Shown piece after piece: positions 26,669 through 36,223 of a stretch of 64,000 bases of DNA. The notes under the pieces were generated by a model. It was not told the DNA's origin. It did no database searches and saw nothing but the letters and a program-made list of their open reading frames with translations. The translations under genes and the position numbers were made by a program. The first letter of the stretch is position 1; each line of letters starts with the position of its first letter. This DNA comes from Lewinella sp. JB7 (lineage in GTDB: Bacteria > Bacteroidota > Bacteroidia > Chitinophagales > Saprospiraceae): assembly GCF_024297185.1 (NCBI RefSeq), contig NZ_JANCTD010000008.1, forward strand, positions 186,001 to 250,000, given 5' to 3'.

Positions 26669-28464
26669 TGGACGTAAAAACCTGGACCTACCTCATCGTC
26701 GGCGCTACCTTCCTGCTGTACATCGCGATCGCGGTATGGGCCCGCGCCGGTTCCACTAAGGAATTCTACGTAGCCGGGGGCGGCGTACACCCCATTGCCA
26801 ACGGAATGGCCACGGCCGCCGACTGGATGAGCGCGGCCAGTTTCATTTCCATGGCGGGCATCATCAGTTTCGCCGGCTACGACGGTGCCGTGTATCTGAT
26901 GGGCTGGACGGGCGGGTACGTACTCCTGGCGCTGCTGCTGGCTCCCTATTTGCGCAAGTTTGGCAAATTCACCGTCCCGGATTTTATTGGTGATCGCTAC
27001 TATTCCAATGTCGCCCGCACGGTGGCCGTCATTTGTGCTATTGTGGTGAGCTTCACCTACGTGGCCGGACAGATGCGGGGAGTCGGACTGGTGTTCAGCC
27101 GCTTCCTCGAAGTGGAGATCAACACCGGGGTCTACATCGGCACGGTCGTCGTCTTCTTCTACGCCATCATGGGCGGCATGAAGGGCATCACCTACACCCA
27201 GGTGGCCCAGTACTGCGTCCTTATTTTCGCTTATATGGTGCCGGCCATCTTCATCAGCCTGCAGATGACCGACCACCTCATCCCCCAACTCGGCTTCATC
27301 GCCGAAGTGAACGACGGTTCGGGCATGGCCCTCCTGGATAAGTTGGATATGCTGCACCGGGAACTGGGCTTCGCGGAGTATACCGACGGTAGCAAGTCTA
27401 CCATCGACGTCTTCGCCATCACGATGGCCCTGATGGCGGGCACCGCGGGGCTGCCCCACGTAATCGTACGTTTCTTCACGGTTCCCCGGGTGAAGGACGC
27501 GCGGGTGAGTGCCGGTTGGGCCCTACTGTTCATCGCTATCCTCTACACCACGGCACCGGCCATCGCGGCCTTTGCCCGCACCAACCTGATCACGACGATC
27601 TCCGAGCAACCCTACGCCGAACTGCCGCCCTGGTTCGCCAAGTGGGAGGAGACGGCCCTGGTCGCCTGGATCGACAAGAACGAGGACGGCAAGCTGCAGT
27701 ACGCTCCCGGTCCCCCCTTCCTGGGAGCGGTGGAACAGCAACGGACGGGCGGCGGCGCGCCGGAGCGGGGTAGTTCGGGAGAAGCCATCCTCCTGAACCC
27801 GCCTACCGACAACCAAAACGAAGTCTACATCGACCGCGACATCATGGTGCTCGCCAATCCGGAGATCGCGGGCCTGCCGGCCTGGATCATCGCGCTCGTG
27901 GCCGCCGGTGGGCTCGCCGCGGCGCTCTCCACCGCCGCCGGCCTGCTGCTGGTCATCAGTACCGCGGTAAGCCGTGACCTGATGCGCAAGCAGATCAAGC
28001 CCGACATGAGCGAACGGGAAGAACTCTGGTGGGCCCGTGGAGGAGCGGCCGCGGCCGTACTCGTGGCCGCCTACTTCGGGGTGAATCCGCCGGGCTTCGT
28101 AGCCGCTACGGTGGCGCTGGCCTTCGGACTGGCCGCCGCGAGCTTCTTTCCCGCCATCGTGCTCGGCATCTTCGATAAGCGCATGAACCGCGAGGGCGCC
28201 GTGGCCGGAATGGTCGTCGGCATCGTCCTGATGTTCGGGTACATGGCCGTTTACCGGTTGGGCTGGTTCGTCGACGCCGTACCGCCGGAATCGGAGTGGT
28301 GGCTGGGCGTGAGCCCGGAAGGCTTCGGCAGCATTGCCATGGTGGTCAACCTCGTCGTTGCCCTCGTCGTAAGCCGCATGACCGCCACGCCCCCCGGTGA
28401 AGTGCAGGAAATGGTCGAACGGATCCGCATTCCCGGGGGCGCGGGCAGGGCCAGTGACCACTAG
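26668..28464 (+). CDS. VC_2705-family Na+/solute symporter, large subunit (SLC5/SSS)
   Basis: 598 aa with about 13 transmembrane helices. Family blocks: EFYVAGGGVHPIANGMATAADWMSAASF, the Na+-site region GTAGLPHVIVRFFTVP, and AAGGLAAALSTAAGLLLVISTAVSRDL. A soluble loop of about 85 residues between helices contains an EF-hand-like DKNEDGKLQ stretch, as in other members. The relatives take up acetate or other short carboxylates with Na+; the substrate here is inferred only. Coupled to the DUF4212 gene. It converges on the beta-propeller gene with a 15-base gap. Confidence 0.92.
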   Translation: MDVKTWTYLIVGATFLLYIAIAVWARAGSTKEFYVAGGGVHPIANGMATAADWMSAASFISMAGIISFAGYDGAVYLMGWTGGYVLLALLLAPYLRKFGKFTVPDFIGDRYYSNVARTVAVICAIVVSFTYVAGQMRGVGLVFSRFLEVEINTGVYIGTVVVFFYAIMGGMKGITYTQVAQYCVLIFAYMVPAIFISLQMTDHLIPQLGFIAEVNDGSGMALLDKLDMLHRELGFAEYTDGSKSTIDVFAITMALMAGTAGLPHVIVRFFTVPRVKDARVSAGWALLFIAILYTTAPAIAAFARTNLITTISEQPYAELPPWFAKWEETALVAWIDKNEDGKLQYAPGPPFLGAVEQQRTGGGAPERGSSGEAILLNPPTDNQNEVYIDRDIMVLANPEIAGLPAWIIALVAAGGLAAALSTAAGLLLVISTAVSRDLMRKQIKPDMSEREELWWARGGAAAAVLVAAYFGVNPPGFVAATVALAFGLAAASFFPAIVLGIFDKRMNREGAVAGMVVGIVLMFGYMAVYRLGWFVDAVPPESEWWLGVSPEGFGSIAMVVNLVVALVVSRMTATPPGEVQEMVERIRIPGGAGRASDH

Positions 28465-28479
28465 AGTGACGACCTCCTC

Positions 28480-30360
28480 CTAGCGGCCCGAAACGATGAA
28501 CCGCCGGCTCACTACTCCGCCCTGGCTCATCAGTCGTACGATATAGGGTCCGTTGGGCAAGGAAGCCACATCGAAAGTGAGACGATGTTGCCCTCCAGCG
28601 AGCACACCCGAATAGACCGTGCGGACCAACCGACCGGTTAGATCGTGCACCGTCACGTCGGCATCAATACGCTCGCGGAGCGTCAAGTGGACGGCGGACC
28701 TACCGAAAGCAGGATTGGGAACAATACCGCTTAAGGAAACGCCAAAATCACGTTGTAGGTCTACCGTAGGAGTGGTGACGCTCCGACCCAGCAACCAGAC
28801 TTTACCCGTTCCAGCTTGAAATACGTTAATTCCCGGTTCCGCCACGCCCAAATCCACAATGGCCAACTGCTCACCAATAAATACCGTTGACAGTGGCTTA
28901 TTGAGTTTTTCCGGTACGAAGAGCGCATCTGCATCATCACCCTGATTGACTACGAAGTCAAATGTTTCTCCGGTCCGGCTATCCACCCGCGTAACTTTGT
29001 AGCCGGTGAAGGAAAACGCTCCCGTCTGGGGACCGAAAGATCCCGACTCCGTCACGAATAGGTCTCCGTCGTACCCAAAGGTGTCCGTTTTCGCGGCCGT
29101 GAAACCAGTTACCGATACGTACTGCCCGATGCTAGCAAATGCATTTTCAACGGTCAGACTATTTCTGAACGATTCGGTAAAAATGTATCCGGGGCAATCC
29201 TCCTCACTTAACGCGGGGGAGTTGCAGAACATCATGTCGGCCGCACCGCGCGGCTCATTCGTTTCGGGATCGTGAAAAAACTCCGGCCAGCCAAAGAATT
29301 CAACTTCTCCGCCCGTACGCAGTTCGAACATCTCGTCAGCATCCTGAGCAATGGGACGGTTACCAACAATTACAAAGGTGGAGGGATCGAACGGATCCGC
29401 AGGATCGCCGGCCCTTCCGCGAATGTCCGAGCCGTTGTTGGAAATAAACAAACGTGTGGAGTCGGTTGCGTCAAAGGCAAGTCCAAAGGGATTTCGAAGC
29501 CCCCATGCCTCAAGCCTGAGTGTTGCGGCACTATCTTCCGCATCCGGATCGAAAGAATATACGGTTCCAGAACCTGCAATTATACCGTTTACCGGATTTT
29601 CAGGCGTGGCGGCCGGAACGACAAACCCGCTTTCCACATCTCCGGAGTCGAATGGTTGGTAGGGGGCCGTAACTGCGTTGCTGTCGGGATCAACCGGGCT
29701 GGGTGCCCGTGCGGTGAAGCTTGTACCATTTAGCGTAACATCGACTGCCGGTATTTCGCTGAACATTGGCGCGTCCGCGACCCAGTCCGCGTTATCCGCC
29801 CCTACTACGGATGAATTTGTAGCGCTACCCTGACTGAAATACGCTCTTCCATCGGGACTGAAGACGATGGTATTATTTGAGTGGTCGCCTACGGAAGGTA
29901 GATTTGTGATTATGGTTTCGAAAGTGTTTACGGGGTCATCCGGACTGAATCGAGAGTATGCTCCTACTAGCCAGTCGTTAACACCTTTCTGACGATGCGC
30001 GAGGTATAGCATTCCCTTATGATATTCAACATCCGTGAAGGGGGGGGCAAGCGTTCCCATCGGAAGCATGTCCGGGCTTAATATCGCGGTGGCAACTCCG
30101 GTGTCGCCAACCGATAAAGTTATTTCCATGACCGTCGGAGGAAGCTGGGGGTCGAAGCCCGATTCGGTGATCCAGTAACGGCCTTCGCCCACGGTGATGC
30201 TGCTTGGGTAGTTCAATCCGGTTATGGCAAGCTGAAGATCGTAGCCTTCCGGAACGAGCACACCAGGTACGTTGTCATCCTCCACCAAGGTCTGAGCCTG
30301 CGTGTAGGACGATGTTGCAAGCGTACCTGCGATTAAAAATATGAAGGAAAGATATCTCAT
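28480..30360 (-). CDS. secreted beta-propeller protein with T9SS type A sorting domain
   Basis: 626 aa. Signal peptide (cleavage near TQAQ), a long beta-propeller resembling PQQ-dependent sugar/sorbosone dehydrogenases (motifs GLNYPSSITVGEGRYWITE, TVYSFDPDAEDSAATLRLEAWGLRNPFGLAFDATD, YDGDLFVTESG), then a C-terminal sorting domain (SGIVPNPAFGRSAVHLTL ... DLTGRLVRTVYSG ... GPYIVRLMSQGG). It should cross the outer membrane by type IX secretion and be surface-bound or released. Sugar oxidation is a guess from the fold. GC is visibly lower and codon use differs from neighbouring genes, as does the intergenic stretch after it, hinting at acquisition by transfer. Confidence 0.85.
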   Translation of the reverse strand: MRYLSFIFLIAGTLATSSYTQAQTLVEDDNVPGVLVPEGYDLQLAITGLNYPSSITVGEGRYWITESGFDPQLPPTVMEITLSVGDTGVATAILSPDMLPMGTLAPPFTDVEYHKGMLYLAHRQKGVNDWLVGAYSRFSPDDPVNTFETIITNLPSVGDHSNNTIVFSPDGRAYFSQGSATNSSVVGADNADWVADAPMFSEIPAVDVTLNGTSFTARAPSPVDPDSNAVTAPYQPFDSGDVESGFVVPAATPENPVNGIIAGSGTVYSFDPDAEDSAATLRLEAWGLRNPFGLAFDATDSTRLFISNNGSDIRGRAGDPADPFDPSTFVIVGNRPIAQDADEMFELRTGGEVEFFGWPEFFHDPETNEPRGAADMMFCNSPALSEEDCPGYIFTESFRNSLTVENAFASIGQYVSVTGFTAAKTDTFGYDGDLFVTESGSFGPQTGAFSFTGYKVTRVDSRTGETFDFVVNQGDDADALFVPEKLNKPLSTVFIGEQLAIVDLGVAEPGINVFQAGTGKVWLLGRSVTTPTVDLQRDFGVSLSGIVPNPAFGRSAVHLTLRERIDADVTVHDLTGRLVRTVYSGVLAGGQHRLTFDVASLPNGPYIVRLMSQGGVVSRRFIVSGR

Positions 30361-30845
30361 GTTGTATAGTGTTTCAAAGCGTGTTCATAGTCAAGCATGT
30401 AATATAACATAATGGGAATTGTATGCTCAGTTGCGACGACTATTTGCCGCAATGCGACACTTGATTCACTAAACAGGCAATCTTGAGTAAATTAAATGAA
30501 TAAATAATTTGCGGTAGCATTTGTAATGCTTGGACAAGAATGGACCACGAGCTAGATTAAAAACTCAACTTGCCCATTGAAGCCATTAGGGCAACAGTTA
30601 GCTGTGCTCTTTCGACCATCATTGCTGCCTTTAAGGCAAACGTTGCCATTGGAGCCATGAAAGGTCGGGCGCGTCAAACCTGCCGGGCACTGCCGCCACA
30701 ACGCCTAACTTTTAAGTTAACCTGGCTGCGTAATCCAAAGACCGGAGGTATCGTGAAATGCCGGACTTTCCTCACTCCAATTACCGCAACACCTATTTGA
30801 TAGGCCGCAGACTGTATCCATCGGTAATAATTGTACTTTGCCTGC
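30361..30845. other. 485-base low-GC intergenic region
   Basis: I see no convincing gene here. It is clearly AT-richer than the window average, especially 30361-30560. Small inverted repeats occur (TTGCCC/GGGCAA at 30570-30592, GCCTTTAAGGC near 30629, TAACTT/AAGTTA near 30707-30721). A short open frame at 30570-30800 lacks protein-like features. The promoters of both flanking divergent genes must lie here. Confidence 0.5.
30833..30840 (+). promoter_or_regulatory. candidate -7 box, near-leaderless
   Basis: GTACTTTG (partial match to TAnnTTTG) ends 5 bases before the ATG at 30846, the same geometry as other leaderless-looking starts in this window. Confidence 0.4.
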
Positions 30846-31934
30846 ATGCTCGACCGACTCTACATCGCCGCTACCTCCCAGCACGTAGGGAAAACGACCT
30901 GCACCCTCGGCCTGATGGCGGCTATCCGTGCCCGCAATCACCGGGTGAGTTACTGCAAACCGGTTGGGCAGGAGTGGGTGGAACTCGGCGATCTGCAGGT
31001 GGACAAGGACGCTCTGTTGTTCGCGCGGGGAATGGACTTCGAGCTGAAGGCCGAGCTGCACAGCCCCGTGATCATCGGTAGTGGGGTGACGGCACGCTAC
31101 CTGGACGACCCTACCCAGTACGAATTTAATCGGGCGATCACCAAGGCCAGCCGCAAACTGCAGGCAAAGAATGACTTCGTGATCTACGAAGGCACGGGGC
31201 ATCCGGGGGTAGGAAGCGTCTGTGACGTGAGCAATGCCCAGGTGGCCCAGTTGCTCGGAGCGCCCGTAGTGATGATCGTCGAGGGGGGGATCGGAAGCAC
31301 CATCGACCGCCTGAACATGAATCTAGCCATGTTCCGCGAACGGCGGGTGCAGGTGAGGGGGGTGATCGTGAATAAAACGCGACCGGCAAAACTGGAGAAA
31401 GTGCGGCACTACGTCGGCAAGTACCTCGAGAAGACCGGTATTCCGTTGCTGGGGGTCCTTCCCTTCGAGAAGATACTTTCCAACCCAATCATGGCTTCGG
31501 TACGCCATTCCCTGAAGGGCCGTACGCTGCTGAACCGGGAGGGCCTCGACAATCAGGTAGAGAACATCGCCAGCGGCAGCCTGCTCGCCCAGGAAGAGGT
31601 GGAGAACCTGAAGAATTTGCTGGTCATCGTCAGTCACCGCCGGCTGTACGAAGCTCTCGCCGCCCTGCAGGGTATTCTGGAGGAGCGTAATCTGCCCGGC
31701 ACAACGATCTCCGGCGTGGTCGTGACCGGCCTGATGGACGAATCGCCCCGACTGCCCCACCTGAAATTCCTGGAAGCCAACAACATTCCGGTCGTGGCCA
31801 GTTCCCTGGACACCTACGGCGCGGCGGTACGCATCAGCCAGATGGAGGTCAAGATCAACCTGAAGACCCCGTGGAAGATCCGTCGGGCGGTCGAACTGAT
31901 CGAGGAGAACATCAATATGGACCTGATCCTCTAG
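30846..31934 (+). CDS. P-loop (BioD/Pta N-terminal-like) protein with DRTGG-type domain
   Basis: 362 aa cytosolic protein. The N-terminal half has a dethiobiotin-synthetase-like P-loop (YIAATSQHVGKTTCTLGLM, Walker A with GKTT) and the associated YCKPVGQ, IYEGTGHPGVGSV and VVMIVEGGIGSTIDRL motifs. The C-terminal half (about 220-340) is DRTGG-like (GTTISGVVVTGLM, VASSLDTYGAAVRIS). The same pair of domains forms the N-terminal regulatory part of long phosphotransacetylases, but no catalytic Pta domain is present. It may be a free-standing ligand- or nucleotide-sensing protein. Converges on the M23 gene with a 5-base gap. Confidence 0.8.
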   Translation: MLDRLYIAATSQHVGKTTCTLGLMAAIRARNHRVSYCKPVGQEWVELGDLQVDKDALLFARGMDFELKAELHSPVIIGSGVTARYLDDPTQYEFNRAITKASRKLQAKNDFVIYEGTGHPGVGSVCDVSNAQVAQLLGAPVVMIVEGGIGSTIDRLNMNLAMFRERRVQVRGVIVNKTRPAKLEKVRHYVGKYLEKTGIPLLGVLPFEKILSNPIMASVRHSLKGRTLLNREGLDNQVENIASGSLLAQEEVENLKNLLVIVSHRRLYEALAALQGILEERNLPGTTISGVVVTGLMDESPRLPHLKFLEANNIPVVASSLDTYGAAVRISQMEVKINLKTPWKIRRAVELIEENINMDLIL

Positions 31935-31939
31935 CCCGG

Positions 31940-33235
31940 CTACTTCGCGGCGCCCTCAACGGGACTGCCGACGCTGTTGAGCTTGGCCAGGTAGGCATCA
32001 CGCACCGTAAAGAACTCGGGGAGATAGTTCTCGGGCATCGGCTCGTTGTCCTGGAAGTCCATTTTCGTGTGGTCGACCTGCTTGCCGTTGTCCCAGAAAC
32101 GGAAGCAGACGTGGGGGCCGGTGGCGAGGCCCGTGGAGCCTACGTAGCCGATAACCTCGCCCTGCTGCACCCGTTTTCCGACGACGATCCCCGGTGCCCG
32201 CCGCTGCATGTGCAGGTACTGGGTGTCGAAACGCTTGTCGTGGTGGAGTTTAACGAAGATGCCGTTACCACCCGTACGTCCCGCCCGGCTCACCGTACCG
32301 TCGGCTACCGCTACGATGGGAGTGCCGTAGGGGGCGGCGTAATCGGTGCCGAGGTGAGGTTTAACGCGTCGCTGCACGGGGTGAAAGCGTCGCAGATTGT
32401 AGCTGCTGCTGATGCGGCTATAGCGTACGGGCGCCTTGAGGAAGGTCGACTTCATGGGTTGCCCGTCGAGACCGTAGTAACCCGACTGTTCCCCGTCTTC
32501 GCTTTCGAAATAGAAGGCGTAGATGTCTTTGCCGCCGGTACTGTAGCGGGCGGCCCGCACCTTGCCGAAGCCGGCGGCTTCGTCGTGTACGTACTCCTGC
32601 TCGTACACGAGCTGGAAGGCATCGCCCGGCTGGACGTGGTAAAAATCGACGGACCACTGCAGGGCGTCTTCCATCTTATCGGTGAGCGCGTAGCTGTGGC
32701 CGGCGCCGACCATGGCGTTCCAGAGGGAGCTCTCGATCACGCCGGCGGCCAGCCGCTCCGAGATGGTGACGGGGCGCTCGACGTATTCATCGCGGCCGGT
32801 ATTCTGCAGGTCGAGCCGCAGGTAGCGGTATACGGTAGGGGCGTATACGAGGAAGTCCGGTCCGGGGGTATCGGCGTCGTCGAGCAGCTCGTAGGTACGT
32901 CCCGCACGCAGGTTGCGTACGTCCAACATTTCGTTGAAGTTGCCGGCCACCTCGTAGGCGCGCTGGGCTTCGAGCCCCATACCGAGGAGGATGTCGGAAA
33001 GCGTCTGACCGTAACGGATCGTGTCGGTACGTACGGCGAAGGTATCCAGGGCCACCCCGTAGCGAACGGTCGGTTCGACGATGGGGAAGGCCGTCGGTGA
33101 AAGCAGGGGAGCGCCCGGGGCTTTGGAAACGGCTACGAAACCGCCAAGAATACCGCCGGCTACGCAAGCACAAACGTCGAAAGCGTAGACTGCTCGCAGC
33201 AGTCTACGCTTCCGGATATTAGAGGATGAATTCAC
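31940..33235 (-). CDS. M23 family metallopeptidase (LytM type), membrane-anchored
   Basis: 431 aa from GTG 33235 (VNSSSNIRKRRLL); a GTG 13 codons further upstream is also possible. One N-terminal anchor (AVYAFDVCACVAGGILGGFVAV), a long mid-region with SDILLGMGLEAQRAYEVAGNF typical of an OapA/LysM-like segment, then the LytM/M23 domain. Zn ligands appear in HLGTDYAAPYGTP (H and D) and GPHVCFRFW (His). It should cut peptide crosslinks in peptidoglycan, in the same pathway as the nearby glucosaminidase and S66 enzymes. It converges with a 5-base gap on the P-loop gene. Confidence 0.88.
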   Translation of the reverse strand: MNSSSNIRKRRLLRAVYAFDVCACVAGGILGGFVAVSKAPGAPLLSPTAFPIVEPTVRYGVALDTFAVRTDTIRYGQTLSDILLGMGLEAQRAYEVAGNFNEMLDVRNLRAGRTYELLDDADTPGPDFLVYAPTVYRYLRLDLQNTGRDEYVERPVTISERLAAGVIESSLWNAMVGAGHSYALTDKMEDALQWSVDFYHVQPGDAFQLVYEQEYVHDEAAGFGKVRAARYSTGGKDIYAFYFESEDGEQSGYYGLDGQPMKSTFLKAPVRYSRISSSYNLRRFHPVQRRVKPHLGTDYAAPYGTPIVAVADGTVSRAGRTGGNGIFVKLHHDKRFDTQYLHMQRRAPGIVVGKRVQQGEVIGYVGSTGLATGPHVCFRFWDNGKQVDHTKMDFQDNEPMPENYLPEFFTVRDAYLAKLNSVGSPVEGAAK

Positions 33236-33284
33236 GAAATAGTTGGTTTCGGTATACTGCAAAGGGGCCGGCACGGCCCGTTTG

Positions 33285-33292
33285 CAAATATA
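33285..33292 (-). promoter_or_regulatory. -7 box of the M23 peptidase gene
   Basis: TATATTTG on the minus strand is an exact TAnnTTTG match. Transcription from it gives a leader of about 45 bases to the GTG at 33235, which is one reason for choosing that start over the GTG at 33274. Confidence 0.6.
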
Positions 33293-33303
33293 GGAAATCC
33301 CAA

Positions 33304-34773
33304 CTAGGGTGTACGTACCCGCGTGGTTTCCTGAATCCAGCAGCCGACGGTGAAGCTCGATCCTTCGGAAATACCCCGCTGGAAGATGTCGGATTTCGAC
33401 GGCATGTACTGGGTGTAGCGTCCGATCAACTGGTTAGCTTTAGCGGATACGGAGGGGTCGACGGACTTTGCCTTTTGCCACTGATCGATGGCGGGCCACA
33501 CGACCACCTGGCTATCGAAGCCGGTACCCGGGCCGCACAGGGGACCGCTGCTGGCGTAGAGCGTGCCGATGAGCATATAGGGTTCACCGTCGGAGGGGTT
33601 CGCGCTGGAGGCACGCCGGGCGTAGGCGCGGGCCTGGCTGAAGTTGCGCAGATCGCGGTAGTAGATCTTCGCGGCCGTAAGGAGGTAGCGCGACTTGCGG
33701 TCGTTATCATCCGTTTCCTGGGCGGCCTGTTCGAAAAGGCGTACGGCTTCGGTGGATCGTCCGTTCTTGAGGGCGTCGTAGGCCTGGCGCAGCGTACTGC
33801 CCGCCCCGTTGGAGGTAGAGCCGACCACTTCACAGTTGGCGTCGTAGGCGGCCTTCACCTTCTGAAACTCCGGTGTTGATTCGGCGCAATCGGCCCACTT
33901 CAGGCGGCTGTAAGCCGTGGTGATGGCATCGCAGTCGGTCGGGTTGGCCTCAAAATCCGGGAAGTACTGGTCGATGTAGTACTGGCATCCGTAAAAGCCT
34001 TTGACGGTTTCAAAGTACTGCAGGCTACTGGGGGCGTAGCTTTCGATCGTATTCCAGGCTTCGCAGGCTTGCCCTTTGCACTCCCGGAGTCCTTTCTCCA
34101 GACGGGTGTTCAGGGCCGTCACGATTTCGCGGGCCTCCGCATCGTCGATCTTTTTGGCTTCGTGCTGATCAACGACGAGCCGCGACATCGGATTGATGAT
34201 GAAGTACTGCAGGTCTTCGGGACCGTCGAGTTCGATGCTTTCCTTGAAGAGCTGATAGATTTCATCGTTCGATGCCGAACCGGGGTAGGTATAATAGCTG
34301 TCGAAGGCCTGAATGCCGGCCATATATCCGTCGCCCGGGTAGCATTCCCGTGCTTGTTCGTACAGCATGATGATCGTATCGCCGTAGGCCTGCTTTTTGT
34401 CCGGATTTTCCAGGATCAGGTTGTTGTAGAAGGCGACGCCGTCGGTGTACACGGTAGGCCGGCGGCCGTCAGCGGCGGGGCTTTCGGCGTACACCTTTCT
34501 CCACGTGGACATTGCCCGGTCCATCTCCTTGGCCTTGAGTGCGGCGCGGTAGATGACGTAATTGGTTTCGGCATCCTCGGGGCTGCGGGCGTCCGAAAAC
34601 TTCGGGCAGGGACTGAGGGTTTCCCCGGGCTTGGCCGGTTTCGAGGCGGTACTGGTGGTGCGGGGGGCGGGTCCATCGGTGTTGTCGGACGGTCCGGCGG
34701 CTTTCGGCGTACAGCCCGCCGTCAGCGTCAGCCATAGCGCTCCGGCCAGAAAGAGAGTGAAAAGACGAGTCAT
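33304..34773 (-). CDS. lipoprotein with TPR-like helical repeats
   Basis: 489 aa. Lipoprotein signal peptide with lipobox LTAGC (Cys about 21), then a Thr/Ser/Pro linker and a helical, TPR-like body (for example SRYLLTAAKIYYRDLRNFSQARAYARRA). The C-terminal block GPLCGPGTGFDSQVVVWPAIDQWQKAK and the final VGCWIQETTRVRT are conserved in a family of Bacteroidota envelope proteins I have seen annotated only as hypothetical or TPR proteins. Conserved Cys pairs (REC..GD, KGQAC, DCDAI, WADCAES) suggest disulfides. Role unknown, likely outer-membrane-associated. Confidence 0.78.
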   Translation of the reverse strand: MTRLFTLFLAGALWLTLTAGCTPKAAGPSDNTDGPAPRTTSTASKPAKPGETLSPCPKFSDARSPEDAETNYVIYRAALKAKEMDRAMSTWRKVYAESPAADGRRPTVYTDGVAFYNNLILENPDKKQAYGDTIIMLYEQARECYPGDGYMAGIQAFDSYYTYPGSASNDEIYQLFKESIELDGPEDLQYFIINPMSRLVVDQHEAKKIDDAEAREIVTALNTRLEKGLRECKGQACEAWNTIESYAPSSLQYFETVKGFYGCQYYIDQYFPDFEANPTDCDAITTAYSRLKWADCAESTPEFQKVKAAYDANCEVVGSTSNGAGSTLRQAYDALKNGRSTEAVRLFEQAAQETDDNDRKSRYLLTAAKIYYRDLRNFSQARAYARRASSANPSDGEPYMLIGTLYASSGPLCGPGTGFDSQVVVWPAIDQWQKAKSVDPSVSAKANQLIGRYTQYMPSKSDIFQRGISEGSSFTVGCWIQETTRVRTP

Positions 34774-35024
34774 ATGCCAGTTTCGGTTTGTAAAATGGGG
34801 GTATAAGGTAAGGTAGCACGCTACGGCCTGGGTTCATCCCCGCAAAGGTGCCGCTACTATAAGGATGTTCTCCCCGTGTATGTTGACGGACGGGGCGGGG
34901 CAGAGTGAAAATCCGTGTACGGGTGGTTACCGCACGTTTTATCCGATCCCTACCTACGCATCCGGGCAAAAATAAGTCCACCAGATTGGTCCGTAGTCCT
35001 TACCCGTGAACCTGGTGAACGTGC

Positions 35025-35032
35025 TACCTTCG
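35025..35032 (+). promoter_or_regulatory. -7 box of serC
   Basis: TACCTTCG (one mismatch to TAnnTTTG) ends 20 bases before the serC ATG. Confidence 0.55.
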
Positions 35033-35052
35033 CATCCTCAAAGCATCGCCAA

Positions 35053-36114
35053 ATGAAAAAGATTAACTTCAGTGCCGGTCCGGCTATCCTCCCCGCAAGC
35101 GTCATCGACCAAGCCGCCGCCGCGGTACGGGATCTGGACGGCAGCGGACTTAGTATTCTGGAGATCAGCCACCGCTCCAAGGCCTTCGATGCCGTGCTGG
35201 TGGAGGCCGAAGAACTCGTTCGGGAGATTCTGGGCGTGGGGGAAGAGTACGGCGTCCTCTTCCTGTCCGGCGGTGCCAGCACTCAATTTTTCTATACGGC
35301 CATGAATTTGCTGAACCCCGACGAGACGGCCGGCTACCTGGATACCGGATCGTGGTCCGCCAAAGCCATCAAGGAGGCTAAACTGTTCGGTAAGGTGGAT
35401 GTCGTAGCCAGCAGCAAACCCAGCAACTACGACCACATACCCACCGGCTATACCGTTCCCGAGGGGCTGAAGTATCTGCACCTGACCAGCAACAATACCA
35501 TTTTCGGTACCCAGTTTGCCACCTTCCCCGAAACCACGGCTCCACTGGTGGCCGATATGTCGTCCGATATCTTCAGCCGCCGCCTTCCCCTCGAACGCTT
35601 CGGCATCATCTACGCGGGCGCGCAGAAGAACCTCGGTCCGGCGGGTGCCACCCTGGTCATCGTGCGCAAGGACCTCCTGGGTACGGTGGAACGGCAGCTC
35701 CCCAGCATGCTTGACTACCGGGTCCACATTAAGGGCGGCAGCACCTTCAACACGCCGCCCGTATTCCCGATCTACGTCATGATGCTGACCCTGCGCTGGA
35801 TCAAGGAACAGGGTGGATTAGAGGCCATGGAACGCCACAACGAACGCAAGGCACGGCTGCTGTACGAAGAAATCGATCGCAATCCGAAGTTCCGGGGCAC
35901 GGTGGCCAATAAGGAGAGCCGCAGCCTCATGAACGTCACCTTCGTGTGTACGGACGAAGCCGATACCGGCCGCTTCCTGGCCGCCGCCGAAGCGGCGGGC
36001 TGCGACGGAATCAAGGGACACCGGAGTGTCGGCGGGTTCCGGGCCAGCATTTACAACAGTATGCCCTACGAAGGGGTCGAAACCCTCGTGAAGGTGATGC
36101 AGGACTTTTCCTGA
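35053..36114 (+). CDS. serC: phosphoserine aminotransferase
   Basis: 353 aa PLP enzyme converting 3-phosphohydroxypyruvate and glutamate to O-phosphoserine, also used for pyridoxine synthesis. Start ATG 35053 (MKKINFSAGPAILPASVI) is the canonical SerC N-terminus; the upstream 46 codons are not coding-like. The PLP lysine is K192 in GIIYAGAQKNLGPAG; substrate-binding residues are in HRSKAFDAV and GHRSVGGFRASIYNSMP. No serA or serB lies within the window. Confidence 0.96.
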   Translation: MKKINFSAGPAILPASVIDQAAAAVRDLDGSGLSILEISHRSKAFDAVLVEAEELVREILGVGEEYGVLFLSGGASTQFFYTAMNLLNPDETAGYLDTGSWSAKAIKEAKLFGKVDVVASSKPSNYDHIPTGYTVPEGLKYLHLTSNNTIFGTQFATFPETTAPLVADMSSDIFSRRLPLERFGIIYAGAQKNLGPAGATLVIVRKDLLGTVERQLPSMLDYRVHIKGGSTFNTPPVFPIYVMMLTLRWIKEQGGLEAMERHNERKARLLYEEIDRNPKFRGTVANKESRSLMNVTFVCTDEADTGRFLAAAEAAGCDGIKGHRSVGGFRASIYNSMPYEGVETLVKVMQDFS

Positions 36115-36183
36115 TCCGGAAAAAGTGCAAGCCTCCCGGGGGTTAAACTTCGCCGGGATGGTGGAATTACGTGTTGCAGGTCG

Positions 36184-36191
36184 TATATTCG
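36184..36191 (+). promoter_or_regulatory. candidate -7 box for a small membrane protein gene
   Basis: TATATTCG (one mismatch to TAnnTTTG) lies 32 bases upstream of the ATG at 36224. Confidence 0.45.
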
Positions 36192-36223
36192 TTTCCAGAC
36201 TCCTACGAAACCTCACCGCCGGT

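Noticed and set aside
30563-30720. Sequence resembling integron attC core motifs (ACTCAAC, GTTAGCT, GCCTAAC)
   Set aside because: The core triplets are imperfect or in the wrong order, the spacing (about 41 bases) is below the attC range, and there is no integrase or cassette array.
30570-30800. Short open frame of 76 codons in the low-GC spacer
   Set aside because: TTG start, no hydrophobic or domain pattern, and it overlaps the promoter region of the P-loop gene.
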